Source of the DNA: Areca catechu
Lineage: Eukaryota; Streptophyta; Magnoliopsida; Arecales; Arecaceae
Reading direction: 5' to 3'
Length of the DNA stretch: 64,000 bases
Assembly (NCBI GenBank): GCA_021397845.1
Contig: CM038044.1
Location: forward strand, 84,825,942 to 84,889,941
A program made the position numbers and the translations under genes. A model generated the notes under the pieces. It saw only the letters and a program-made list of their open reading frames with translations. It made no database searches and had not been told where the DNA came from. Of this stretch, positions 1 through 10,289 are shown piece by piece (the stretch's first letter is position 1; every line of letters begins with the position of its first letter).

Positions 1-1481
1 AGCTTGAGTTTACATTACCTGCATTTTATTTTGTTGAGTCATGTTGACTCAGTAGTGGACTAGGGTTTCAAACTGGGATGTTACATTTTCTCCCAAGTCC
101 AGGCAAGTGGACACCACACTCCCAGCCACACTCCCAGTCCAAGGGGCGTCATATCTACATCCAGCAGCCTTTGGTCCCCACTCCATAGATGGCAACTTCC
201 TTCTCTCATGCGCCAGATAAAGAGAAGTCCACCAAGAGACCACAAATCAAGGGGGCGGCCAAGACTTTCCCAAGAAACCCAAAGCAAAGAAGGGAAGAAA
301 TCCTCTTGGAAGAGAGCTTCAAGGGGGCGCCCACTACCTGCCAAAGACAACCAAAACAAAAATGGGAAGGACCTTGACTTAGGGAGGAAGAAAAGGAGGA
401 GTCCAAAAGAGTTGATCCAGGGAAGGAAGAAATTTTTTCTTGAAGATCCAAGTAAGGTGGCGCCATCTACCTGCCTTTTATAACCCAAATCCAGTTTTTT
501 TGGTACTTTGGCCGACCATATGTGAAGGATTTGCCCTAATTTGTAGATCCCCTCCTTTAGTCCCACATGGGAAGATGTGAAACCCTCCTCCCTTGTAAAG
601 CCTTATAAATTAAACCCCTCTTGTAAGTTTAAAGAATCAGATGAATGAAAGAAATTTTTCTTGTGAGCAAACTTGTGTTTTCTCTTTTCTGCACTTGCTT
701 CTAGGTGTTGAGCTCCGTGAGGGAGTAAATCCGGGTTCCCCTGGAACCTTGAGGAGGTGAGAGATCTCCAAAACCCCAAACCCTAGGTTAGCCACTCCAC
801 TCCCAAACCCTAGCCGCCATCACCCTTCTCTTTCCACCAAGCCCTAGTCTATTTCCTTTCTCACGGCCACCATCTCCAAGTCCAGGCCGACCACCAGCAT
901 CCAGCCCCAGTCCAGATACTGCAGATCTACAACAATTCTAAGAGGAAGTCAGATCGGCCTCCAGGAGAATTCGATTTCAGCAACCTCAACTTCAAGTTCT
1001 TCAACCTGGTAAAATCTTTTCTTGAGTTTCTGAATTCCATCATTTGTTCCTCTTCTTTCCCAGATCTTGAGTCCAGGAGAAGCCGACCAAACCACGAGAC
1101 CAGTATTGGAGGATCCATTGCGAAGATAGCCGACTCCGAGGATCCCACAATCTGCTCGAGAGAGTTCTTCCACCAAAATCCTGAGAAGATCACTGTTTGG
1201 TTAGTAAACCATCTCTTCTCTCTATTTCTGTTCTGTTGAAAGTTCAGAGCGAAACCCTAGGTCTGGGAGTTTCTCAACCCCCAGCGATCCGTTACTTCTG
1301 AACTACTCTGATAATTTAGTTTCTTCTAAACTGTACTTTCAATCCTTACCTAGTTTCCTTCAACGTAGTTTAGCTTTACTTTGAGTCGAAGCCAATTTCT
1401 GAAATATATATATAAAAAAAAAAAATTAATCTTAATTTTACTTCTGCATACGCTTCTTTGTTCTTTGTTCTGCATCATTTT
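1..1481 (+). mobile_element. LTR of an unassigned LTR retrotransposon (left end outside the window)
   Basis: No real coding sequence is seen; the ORFs here are short and resemble nothing I know. The stretch ends directly at a tRNA-Met type primer binding site (1482-1493), which makes it the 5' LTR of a retrotransposon read on the plus strand. A TATA-like box lies near 604, followed by a pyrimidine- and CCCTA-rich transcribed part. The exact LTR end is unclear (CA at 1473-1474 or 1476-1477). Its style, with repeated TTGAGTC words near the start and gene-leader-like text after the TATA box, recalls the gypsy G2 LTR, but I could not align them well enough to assign it. Confidence 0.6.
604..610 (+). 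promoter_or_regulatory. TATA-like box of the first LTR
   Basis: TATAAAT sits in an LTR, roughly 880 bp before the primer binding site. It is the only good TATA box in this LTR, so it probably marks the U3/R region. This is inferred from position and sequence only. Confidence 0.4.
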
Positions 1482-1493
1482 TGGTATCAGAGC
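1482..1493 (+). other. Primer binding site, tRNA-Met type
   Basis: TGGTATCAGAGC is complementary to the 3' end of initiator tRNA-Met, the usual minus-strand primer of plant retrotransposons. It is preceded by LTR-like DNA. Only about 14 bp later the sequence changes to copia RT, so the element this site belonged to is otherwise missing. Confidence 0.75.
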
Positions 1494-1506
1494 TTCCGTT
1501 CTGCAT

Positions 1507-2615
1507 CATCTAGGAGTTAGAACATCCGATTTGATAAGACAGTCAAAGAATTTGACTTTATCAAAAATTAGGATGAACCTTGTGTGTACAAGAAGACTAG
1601 TAGGAGTGTCATAGTTTTCTTGGTTCTGTATATAGATGACATACTCCTCATTGGGATTGATATCCCAATGTTATAATCAGTCAAGGTATGGTTATCTAAA
1701 CAGTTTTCCAAGAAAGACTTGGGAGAAGCATCTTATATACTAGGCATCAAGATCTATAGAGATAGATCTAGGAGGATGCTACGTTTATCCCAGTCTAGGT
1801 ACATTGACCAAGTGCTAAAAAGATTTAGCATGGAGGAAAGTAAAAAAGGTTACGTACCTATTGGTCATGGCATACATCTTTCTAAAAAGATGTCTCCTAA
1901 GACACCTGAAGAAAGAAATAGAATGAATTCTATACCTTATGCTTCGGCAGTAGGGTCTATTATGTATGCTATGTTATGTACTAGGCTTGATGTGGCATAT
2001 GCCTTAGGTATAGCCAGCAGGTTTCAGGCTGATCTAGGAGAGGATCATTGGAAGGTTGTGAAAAATATTCTTAAGTACTTGAGAAGAACTAAGGATATTT
2101 TTCTAATATACGGAGGATCTGATCTTAAACTAGAAGCTTATTCAGATTCTAGTTTTCAATCAGATCCAGATGATAGCAAATCTATATCTGGGTATGTTTT
2201 TATCCTAAATGGAGGAGCTGTAAGCTGGAAGAGTTCTAAATAGCAAACTGTAGCTGACTCAACAACTAAGGCAGAGTACATTGCTGTTAGTGAAGCTACC
2301 AAGGAAGCTGTCTGGATAAAGAAGTTCATATCAGAGTTGGGCGTAGTTCTTGAGATTGAAGGTCCAGTATCACTTTACTATGATAATACGGGGGCTGTTG
2401 CTCAAGCAAAGGAACCAAGAGCTCATCACAAATCAAAGCACATTCTAAGATGCTTCCATCTCGTTCGAGAGATTGTCAAAAGATAAGAAGTCTGCATTGA
2501 AAGGATAGAAACGAAGAACAACATAGCAGACCCGTTCACTAAGGCTCTATCACAGCGAGAGTTTGATCACCACCTTGATTGTATGGGGTGAAGAATTAAA
2601 GGTGATTGGCTTTAG
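1507..2615 (+). pseudogene. Copia family-A pol 3' fragment: RT C-terminus and RNase H
   Basis: This is the last third of a Ty1/copia pol. Reverse transcriptase copies the RNA genome and RNase H removes the RNA strand. The fragment starts abruptly in the RT palm at the residues that follow GLKQ in copies A and A'. The catalytic motif survives as YIDDILLIG. RNase H motifs AYSDSSF, AEYIA and YYDNTGAV are visible, the last with Y in place of C before the catalytic D. It is broken by several in-frame stops: around 1513 and 1571, at about 1673, at 2241 where Lys-Gln-Gln is expected, and near 2484 and 2589. The longest open piece is 1719-2243. gag, protease and integrase are absent. The reading ends in GDWL and a stop directly before the polypurine tract, as in the complete copies. 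Confidence 0.9.
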
Positions 2616-2618
2616 TTC

Positions 2619-2629
2619 AAGTGGGAGAT
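2619..2629 (+). other. Polypurine tract of family-A copy
   Basis: AAGTGGGAGAT lies directly before the TG that opens the 3' LTR. The same tract precedes the 3' LTR in A and A'. It primes plus-strand DNA synthesis. Confidence 0.8.
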
Positions 2630-5006
2630 TGAAAGATTATGCCCTGAAAGCTAATTGAAATATTGTATTTCGATCCCAAAAACAATGAATTGACATTATT
2701 ATAATAAAGGCATTATTTTCATCATACGCTGTGTCTTTAAGATTATATGATGAACCCCATAGATTTGGGCTATGGTTCTAGGGTTATGATGAGATCATAC
2801 CAGTGAGACCTAAAGCCTTAAAACCCTAATCTAAAATATTCCTGGTCGATGGGACATTGAGTTGGGGATCAATGTTTCCGGCAAGACCAGCAATCCTATA
2901 TATGCTTTGTGATGAGGGAGACTGATCTCACAGTCACTTGTGTTTGACACTAATACTAGGATGTGAGTGTTCATTAGAGAATGAGTTCACTGAATTGATC
3001 CAGATTGAGAATATCTAATGGAACCTTATCTGTTTATCAATAGATAATTCTCATAGTAAGAGTAGTGCATGTGGTCCTTTGACCTGAGACTATCATGGTC
3101 CCTTATATATATGAATCCATACTTTGGTTCGCAATCAATCATGACACTGAGTCATGCACGAGGTGATACTGGGTATGGTGGATTGTATATGGAGGTTGTG
3201 AGTAGGTCAACAAAGAATTGATCAGCCCTAGTAAGAGGGAATTGCATCCAGCTAATTTTGATCAAATGATGAATTCAGGAAATCTTTGATCAAAGTAAGA
3301 ACATTAGAGTTAATTTCTAATGGTTCATTAATGAATCATCATTATAAGATTGAGCTAGGGATGAATATGAAATTGAATTTGACAAGTATCCATATTCATA
3401 ATCATATTCGGGATGCAAGTTGATCAAAGGACTGAATTGTCCGGTAACTCACCACTGAAGGATATTTTGGTAATTCCACCAAAATTCCACATCTTCCGGG
3501 TAGACATGATACGTTGCTAGACGTCAATCTTGTCTTGTAGGTATATGATTGAATTATGGTAATTCAAATCAGTTAATTAGAATTAGATTCTAATTGACCG
3601 AGTCGAGCTAGTTTGAGTTGACCTAAATCGGCTTAGTTGAGATCTAACCGAATTAAGTCAAATAGCACTCGGACCTACTGCTGGCTAGGTGTGGAACCCA
3701 ATGGGTCACACACAAAAGAGAATTGATGATGGATTTAATTTGGAATTAAATCATGTTTGCAGAATAAACACACTAGCATGTGTTGCAGACCCAATTTCTA
3801 TTCGAATCAGATTTGAATTTGGTTCCGAATTGGGCTTAATTGGGTTCTAATTGAACCAGATTAAGGTCTAATTTAAATTTTAGGACATTGGGCTTACCCA
3901 TGGCTGAACCCAAGTGAATCAAGTGCACTGAGACCCTCTCTCCAAGCCACCCACTCCTTTCCTCACCCGCGCGCACCAAGAAGAAGAGTCCACGCGCGTG
4001 TGGACTCCTCTTCATGTGCATGGGAAGGAAATTCCATCGGAGAAAGAAAAAAAAAAAATCAAGACAGGGGGCGATTTGGATGTTTGTCTGACGTCCTTGG
4101 ATCTAGATCTGATGGCCAAAAAAATTAAGGGAAAAGATCCGTCATTTTTCAGTCACAAGTCTGTCTCCAAAAGTCGCGATTATTCCTGAAGTTTTTTCGA
4201 GAGTCCTCCTCGTCGGAAAAATGAAAATTAAATCAGAGAATCATGATTTTTGGTTGAGGAGACGCGTGAAGAATGAGGGATCGTTATTCCTGGGGTTTCA
4301 GAGGGTTGCGATGTTTTGAGAAGATGCCCCTCTGAAATCTATAAAAGGGTTTGGGTTCTCGGGGGTTTTTTCTGATAATCAAATACAAAGATCATATTAC
4401 TCTCCTCCTCTCCAGAATACTCCTTCCCTTTATGCTTGTTGGGTATTGTTTCCCTTACAGAGATAATCTCTGTCGAAACTCTGACTCTAAACAAGAATAA
4501 GAGGAAGGTCTTGAACGATAAAGGAAAGGAAAAGGAAGGGTCTGTTCTTCTTCTTTTCTTTCTTGAATTAAGACTTTACTTGTCTTAATTTCTTCTTCCA
4601 ATTCAATTCAAGAAAAGGAATTTAAGAATGGGAATTCAAGAAAAGAATTCAGGAAGAGGAAAGAAGGAAGAAAAGAAATTTTCAAGAAAGAAAATTTCAG
4701 CCTAAAAGTCCAAGAATTGAATTCTTGAAAAAGAATTCAAGAAGAGGAGCCAAGAACAAGAAATTGTTGTCTTCATCTTTTTCTGTGTGGATCACCATTG
4801 GAGGGTGAACATTTGGGCACCTGGTGGAGATTCAAAGTTTGGATTATAGCAATACAGGTTAGTACTTTAATATGAGTTTAATTCTTATATATACATGTTA
4901 TATGTTTTAATTCTTTTAAGGAGATCTTGGGTTAAGGGTTTGGTGAAGATTTCATAAAGATAAAAATTTTGAAATCTATGTTTCCGCCTTGCCACCGAAC
5001 CATACA
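2630..5006 (+). mobile_element. Family-A copia LTR (about 2.4 kb)
   Basis: It starts TGAAAGATTATGCCC and ends CGAACCATACA. It aligns end to end with the two 2370-bp LTRs of element A, read on the minus strand. It is unusually long for a copia LTR. The U3 part carries a GC-rich hairpin near 3980-4014 with a CACGCGCGTG core. A TATA box is at 4340, and a conserved GTGGATCACCATTGGAGGG block lies near 4787. It is preceded by pol plus a polypurine tract and followed by a primer binding site plus leader, so one LTR serves as both the 3' and 5' LTR. Confidence 0.9.
4340..4347 (+). promoter_or_regulatory. TATA box of family-A LTR
   Basis: TATAAAAG lies about 670 bp before the LTR end. The same box occurs in both LTRs of element A (minus strand, near 36362-36369 and 43927-43934), and A' has the weaker CTATTTAAAGG at the same place. 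This supports it as the start of the transcript. Confidence 0.6.
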
Positions 5007-5007
5007 G

Positions 5008-5330
5008 TGGTATCAGAGCCCCCTTATTAAGATTAAAATATATATGCTGATTTTTAGATGCATATGTATATAAGTAACATATGATATTGTATATGTTTGA
5101 TGTAATGTCACCAATTAGGGTTTTCACTCAAACCCTAATTGTTGTAGAGATATGTTTAGACATCTAGTCATCATAATTGAATAAGGTTGCCCTGGAATAA
5201 TGGTGGATCCATTATGTAGTAAATGGTTGTCCTAGTATGATGACACACTAATCACATATTTGTGTTAATTATGCATATATGTTTGATGTATGTCACTAAT
5301 TAAGGTTTTCACTTAAACCTTAATTTGTAG
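5008..5330 (+). mobile_element. Primer binding site and truncated leader of a family-A element
   Basis: TGGTATCAGAGCC at 5008-5020 is a tRNA-Met type primer binding site, one base after the LTR. The following 310 bp match the leader of A (43253 downwards, minus strand). They include the TTAGGGTTT/AAACCCTAA hairpin and the CATAATGG/CCATTATG hairpin. The match stops inside the second half of the tandem leader unit at about 5330, where a different LTR begins. No gag follows. Confidence 0.8.
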
Positions 5331-6165
5331 CGCCTCTTCATATATGCGCGCACAACAGAGGGCAGAGCCCTTCTGCCTCTGAAACTCTTCAAGCCTCGCA
5401 TTGCTTTGAATTAGAAGAGGTGTCTCCCTATCTCAGAAACTGGTATTTGACACATGGCGCGATGGGGATTGATCTGGTAAGTGAAAGAAAATAGATATGA
5501 CTCTCCATTCCCGAAGAGTCTTATCATATATGATGTTTCATATCTGATAAGTGTTGTCGGGATGCATTTCACGCCCCATTTGAGATTATAAATAGGGGGT
5601 ACGGTGAAATGAGAAACACTACTACTTCTTCTTCTTCGGTCTTCTGAGATCAGTGTTTTTATTTTTCCGAGAGCCTGTCTGAGAGTCTTCCACTTTCTCC
5701 CTCCCTCCTTGTTTTAGGACAAGACTTGTCTTGTCAAGACAAGTTCTTCTACACTAGGACAAGGCTTGGTTTTAGGACATAAGCCTATATGGTCCTAGTG
5801 GAGGGTAGTCCTAGAACCTAAAGTGGTTTAGGATAGTGTCTTGAGTGCCCTTCAGTAGGACAGGGTGTCCTATAGTGGTCAATAGACCAAAGGCTGTCGA
5901 AAGAGTTCCACTTCTCTAAGCAACTTGAAGGAGTTCTTCCTTGGTTCGAGTTTTGTGTGGATTACCATTGGAGGGTTTGCGCTTGTGAACCTTGTGGAAA
6001 AGTTGGGTTTCAGCATTTCAGGTATTTTTCTTGACTCTATTTTATTATTCAATAGTTGATATTGCACAAGGGGTTCCTGAGAATTAGGGTTTTCTATACA
6101 TGTTATACATGTTAGGGTATCATGCTATGAAATTTTGTTTTGAAAGTCAATTCTGCATGCTGCAT
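5331..6165 (+). mobile_element. LTR fragment of another copia-like element
   Basis: The stretch is non-coding. It has a TATA box (TATAAATA at 5587-5594) followed about 350 bp later by a block (GTGTGGATTACCATTGGAGG, near 5952) that is also present near the end of the A and A' LTRs. It is therefore probably the U3/R/U5 part of a related copia LTR. Both ends are ragged: the left abuts the broken leader at about 5330, and the right runs into a gypsy relic near 6165. No primer binding site or pol is attached. Confidence 0.55.
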
Positions 6166-7264
6166 GATCCCCAGCACCCTAGGAGAATTTTTATCACAAG
6201 GCGGTGGCACATCAACCATCGGAGACGGACTCTCCCTCATCTAAACTGGAGAGCTAGCCATCGATAGAGATTCAACTAACTGAGGCCCTACTGGAGCCTC
6301 CATCATCGATACCCCATCTCCCCTAGAGGTTCCTCTGGAGGATGAGGTGCTTCTACTTCTCTCAGGATCATCCCCTCAGGCCTTCTTCCAGGCCTCTGAT
6401 CTTGAAGGAGGAGCTTGAGCTGTCCTCTTTTTGGAAGACTAGCGAAGCCAGCCCAAGTTAAGCTTCATTCCAGTACCTGCAAATAGAATGGCCTTACTAA
6501 GTCAACTGGACTATAAAGGAGATAAAAGAGAAGAGTTGAAAACTTCTGCCATTTATACCTAACGCAGGAAACTTATTGATCCATGCGAGTTGGAAATTCC
6601 TCTCCTCCAACTGTTCGTGGATGGGAATGGCCTCTAAACTAGTCAGTAAGGCATAATCATACTAATCGGCCACCAAAACTTTTTTTCCATCATTGGCAAC
6701 TAGGCATGGTTCCCTCCACTCGCTACTTAAACCCCACGGTTTGGTAGACGACACAAAAATAAAGTTGGATTTCCACCCATGGATGGCACTGGGCATATCT
6801 TTTATGATCTTGCGACCAGGTCGAGGACCGATCACCCACCATCCACGACCATTGAAATCTCTCTTGAGAACAAAAAGAGCGGTGAACAAATTGGTCCCGG
6901 GACTCACATTGGCTATATGGCATCAGACCAAAAACCCGTAGATATTTTGAAAGCTATTTAGAGTCAACTGCACGGACACTATTTGGTACATGCGAAAGAC
7001 CTTACCAAAGAAGGGATGTAGGGGAAATTGAAGACTGGCCTTTAAACGATCTTCATATATGGCAAGACACTCGATGAGAGGTTTATGCACTCGCTCTTTA
7101 GACGTGGGAAGTATTAGAGGAAATCCTTCGGGAATGTGATAACGCTCTCGAAGGTGGGCAATCTTTCCCGGTGAGACGGAGCAGGAAACTAACTCCGGAC
7201 TCACCATATCATCAGTCCCAGAGGGCCCAACATTTTCCCCTTGACTTCCTACGGTCTCAGCCAT
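6165..7264 (-). pseudogene. Antisense extra ORF of a Tat-type gypsy element (Transposase_28-like)
   Basis: Read on the minus strand from an ATG at 7264, the protein begins MAETVG. It contains LRERYHIPEGFPLILP, LHPFFGKVF and GWWVIGPRPGRK. These recall the plant family annotated as 'putative gypsy type transposon' (recognised from memory, no search run). Such ORFs lie between pol and the 3' LTR of Tat-lineage gypsy elements, often in antisense, and their function is unknown. The frame is broken near 6920 and 6660. The stretch 6558-6477 looks like an 82-nt intron (GTATAA start, TTTGCAG end). The C-terminal part is Ser/Pro-rich and decayed. A polypurine tract and an LTR follow in plus orientation, which fits this placement. 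Confidence 0.65.
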
Positions 7265-7869
7265 GACAAGAGAATGGAACAAAGAAATAAAAGGAAGATT
7301 CTACCTGTGGAAGGGATCAATAGCCAAGAACAGGGAAAGCTGGGCCAAAGCTGAAGGTATGCAAGGATGAAGAAGCTTCATCAGCCTGACCTTTTCTCCT
7401 TCTTATAAAGGACAAGGAAACTCCAGGGCGACATCTTGGTAGATCAAACCATCCCCCTAAATCTGCCATGGATGCTCGAGATGGGGGCGCAATCCCAAAT
7501 AGCCCTAAACTGATTTGACGTGGAATGAATCGAAGGTCATAATCTATGCAAATCAATGGCTAAGATGGAACGCACTTCTTATCTGAGGGATGGGAAGAGG
7601 CCACGACATCCACCCAAATTCCAATAAAAGGATCGGTTGAACCGTCGCATAACAGAAAAAGGAGAGACAGTCCCTGGTCCGCTTGCTCCTTTTTCACACC
7701 CCAATCAGGGCATGATAGTTGTTCATCACCTGATCCTCGAATCAGCAAGCAGTTATGGCAGATGGTCCAATCAGAGATTCCTAATCATTTGCCACACCAT
7801 TTCCCAGGGAAAAATGACAACCCAGTAATACTCTCACTCTTCGAGGCAGATCGTCGCTTCGAAAACTGA
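7265..7869. other. Non-coding 3' region of the Tat-type element
   Basis: There is no supportable gene in this 600-bp stretch between the antisense ORF and the polypurine tract. Small ORFs on both strands overlap each other and show no known motif. It is probably the upstream region of the antisense ORF. Confidence 0.5.
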
Positions 7870-7881
7870 GTGGGGGGCAAC
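7870..7881 (+). other. Polypurine tract of the Tat-type element
   Basis: GTGGGGGGCAAC lies directly before TGTTGGGATATG, which has the usual start of gypsy LTRs of this lineage. It defines plus-strand orientation for the element. Confidence 0.65.
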
Positions 7882-8668
7882 TGTTGGGATATGTCGGTTC
7901 AAGCACAGATCAGCCACCGGTTCGATTGGCCAAAGGCATTTCTCCCAAACCATGCACTTTAAACCAAAGTATCCGGGAGAAGCCGAATAGCTGATGAACA
8001 AGTCGAAGTCGAAGCTCTCAACTTCAACCGAAGAGTCAGCCTTCGGCCCCTGCTAAAGACAGGGCCCTCAACCAGAATCGAAGACACGATCTTCACTACC
8101 GACCGAAGACACGATCTTCGGCCTACGTCGAAGACGACGTGTGCCGAAAACATGATCTCCGATCTGTATCAAAGGAGTTTGAAAATGAAGGTGCCCCTTT
8201 AATTCAGCTATGAATATTCTCCAAAAAAATAAACCTGAAGATAGATCTCCAATCTATCTTAGATCTCCACGAACATGGCAAATAACGGTTATCATCGACT
8301 ACCCAACTACCTCCAGAGCACGACCATGATACGTGATCATTAACTCCAGCGGCAACGTCTTCGATGTAGCCAGAGCTGTTTAGTAACCTTCTATGATTGC
8401 GAACAGAGGGGAATGAATTAACTCCCCCTAACGTAACCACAGGAGGGAGAACATAAACAACAAGCTGGACAAATCAATATAAATATTTGGTAAGAAGGGA
8501 CACTCGAGGTAAGGCACAAGATACTCCTAAAAATTTTAGACTCTTCTCTTCTCCATTTATCCTCCTCAAAATATTTCCCATTCTGTGGCTGGAGCCCATC
8601 TCTGACTTAGGCATCAGAGTGTCCCCCACTGGAGCAACTCTAGCCAAGGATTTGTTTTGCAGGTGAAC
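7882..8668 (+). mobile_element. LTR of the Tat-type gypsy element
   Basis: It starts TGTTGGGATATGTCGG after a polypurine tract. A TATA-like box (TATAAATATT) is near 8480. The 3' edge is not sharp: a typical U5-like text with GTGTCCCCCACTGGAGCAAC is seen near 8619, but I find no clear CA end or primer binding site. The GAAGACACGATCTTC words near 8080-8115 are short inverted repeats. From about 8669 to 8816 I see only unassigned sequence. Confidence 0.6.
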
Positions 8669-8816
8669 CAGGGAGCAGACCTGCGATCCAGTAGCTCCGT
8701 CCAGTCGGAAAAGGGACTTTATGCCACTAGGTCCAAAGAGGGCTAAGGGAGAGGGGAGCTAACACTGTAATCCCTTTCATAAAAGGAGACCTGGTTGGGG
8801 TAGAGATTCAAATAAT

Positions 8817-9715
8817 AAGGTTGTCATCGTAGACATGACTATACCAAAACATCCTATAAGGAGAATCATGATTGATAGTGAAAGCTCCATGAATATCCTT
8901 TTTCATGATACCTTTGTTAGGATGAATCTACCTCCTAGCTTGCTAAAACTGGATTTTACTCCTCTGGTTGGCTTCACAGGGGATTCGGTTCGGGTCGAGG
9001 GAGAAATTATCCTACTAGTCATGGTTGGAACCCTGCTCTAGTATAGCACCATCCTAATAACCTTCACCATCATTTGACTTCCCTCAATTTACAATATGAT
9101 CCTAGGATGGCTCGTTCTGAACTAGCTCATGCGGTTATCTCTACCAAACATCTCCTCGTCTGGTTCTCGACCCCATACGGAATCAAAAAAATGCCAAGAG
9201 ACAGGTAAATAACACTACATTATTTCCAAACAATCATAAGGATCCCAAAAGCCAAGGAGGGACCAACAATGGACCAGTTGGATCAGAGGAAATCAAAGGT
9301 GAAAGGGGGACCTGTTAAGCAATTATTGTCCTTTTCCCTTGGAGAAGACTCCTCGAAGATGGTGTAGGTTGGGGCTCTCTTGGTAAAAGAGGAAAAAGTC
9401 CACCTGCTTGACTTCCTATGAGCCAATACAAACATTTTCACTTGGACTGCATCAGACATGCCAGGGATTCCCCCCGAGGTGATCACGCATAAGCTGAACA
9501 TCGATCCTAAGAGTCGTTTGGTCTGATAAAAAAAGAGAGGCTTTGCACTAGAAAGGCAAAAGGTGATAGATGAAGAAGTCTGAAAACTACTTGCTGTAGG
9601 CTTCATTCAAGAAGTGCACTATCCCTGTTGGCTCGTGAACATGGTTATGGTTAAGAAAACTACTGGAAAGTAGAGAATCGGTATCGACTATACTAACCTC
9701 AATCGGCCATGTCCA
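8817..9715 (+). pseudogene. Tat-type gypsy protease and RT N-terminus fragment
   Basis: Two blocks of a Ty3/gypsy Tat-lineage pol are readable. The first, 8835-9100, is an aspartic protease: IMIDSESSMNILFHDTF has E for the usual G after DS, followed by LVGFTGDSVRVEG and YNMILG. The second, 9400-9715, is the start of RT: ANTNIFTWTASDMPGIPPEV, FALERQKVIDEEV, LAVGFIQEVHYPCWL and GIDYTNLNRPCPK. Stop codons occur at 9039, in the QKKR region near 9525, near 9582 and near 9673. It is cut off at 9718 by the LTR of C0, inside the first RT motif, so no catalytic RT residues remain. Confidence 0.8.
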
Positions 9716-9718
9716 AAG

Positions 9719-10289
9719 TATTGACTCTGTTATTGATTTTGATGATAAACAAAATGGTTAAGTATAAGTTGAGTTTAAACTATTTTTTTGAAGTATGATT
9801 TTATAGAAAAAGGTGCTTATCAATTCAACAAAATTTGATTAATTGTCAAACAATGAAAAAGTCCCAACTATGGATGAAAGATCAGTTTAAAGTGGACTTT
9901 TTTAGTTAAAGAATGCTTGAAAGGATACAATAGTTTAATACAAATTTGTTTCAGCAAAAGTTCAGATGTTTTTGAAGAAATCTCAGTCAACTGTCGACTC
10001 AAAGTATCGACTCACAATCCAAGTATTGACTCATGACAATGGAAGTGTCGACTCAAGCCGGTACGCAAAAAGAGTTTTAGATGGCATGGCTGAAGTGTCG
10101 ACTCATACCAGTCAAGTGTCGACTCATCGCTTGAGACTTTTTGTTATAGAACTTGCTGAAGTTGAAGACCTGCCTGAAGTATCGACACATAGATGTCAAG
10201 TGTCGACTCACAGTGTCGACTCACCAGTGGAAGTGTCGACTCACCTGAGAATTCTAGAGAACTTCATTGAAGATATTTAAACTAGGTGT
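9719..10289 (+). mobile_element. C0: left part of a Sirevirus-like copia LTR
   Basis: It begins TATTGACTCTGTTATTG, matching the start of the C2 LTR (62285) with TG decayed to TA, and a more distant match to the C1 LTR start (25790). It carries an array of GTCGAC-centred short repeats. At 10289 it is cut by the G1 insertion and resumes at 24934; the 5-bp duplication GGTGT (10285-10289 and 24929-24933) closes the break exactly. Confidence 0.8.
9993..10239 (+). repeat. AGTGTCGACTCA short-repeat array in the C0 LTR
   Basis: GTCGAC occurs at 9993, 10047, 10097, 10118, 10202, 10214 and 10234, nearly always as AGTGTCGACTCA, with decayed copies (ATCGAC, TTGAC) between them. Spacing is irregular (12-50 bp). 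Further copies follow after the G1 insertion at 24932, about 24967 and 24986. The core is a 6-bp palindrome. The array sits in U3, upstream of the presumed promoter. Confidence 0.8.

Noticed and set aside
81..566. 161-aa minus-strand ORF
   Set aside because: It lies in an LTR-like region, overlaps several other open frames and has no recognisable domain.
1482..1493. tRNA gene fragments at the TGGTATCAGAGC sites
   Set aside because: Only the 12-13 bases complementary to the tRNA 3' end are present, always next to an LTR; these are primer binding sites.
5095..5145. Telomere-like AAACCCTAA / TTAGGGTTT words in the family-A leaders and in several LTRs
   Set aside because: Single copies forming one hairpin, not tandem telomeric repeats.
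9993..10239. GTCGAC repeats as a CRISPR or satellite array
   Set aside because: Units are only about 12 bp with irregular spacing and lie inside an LTR; they are U3 short repeats.
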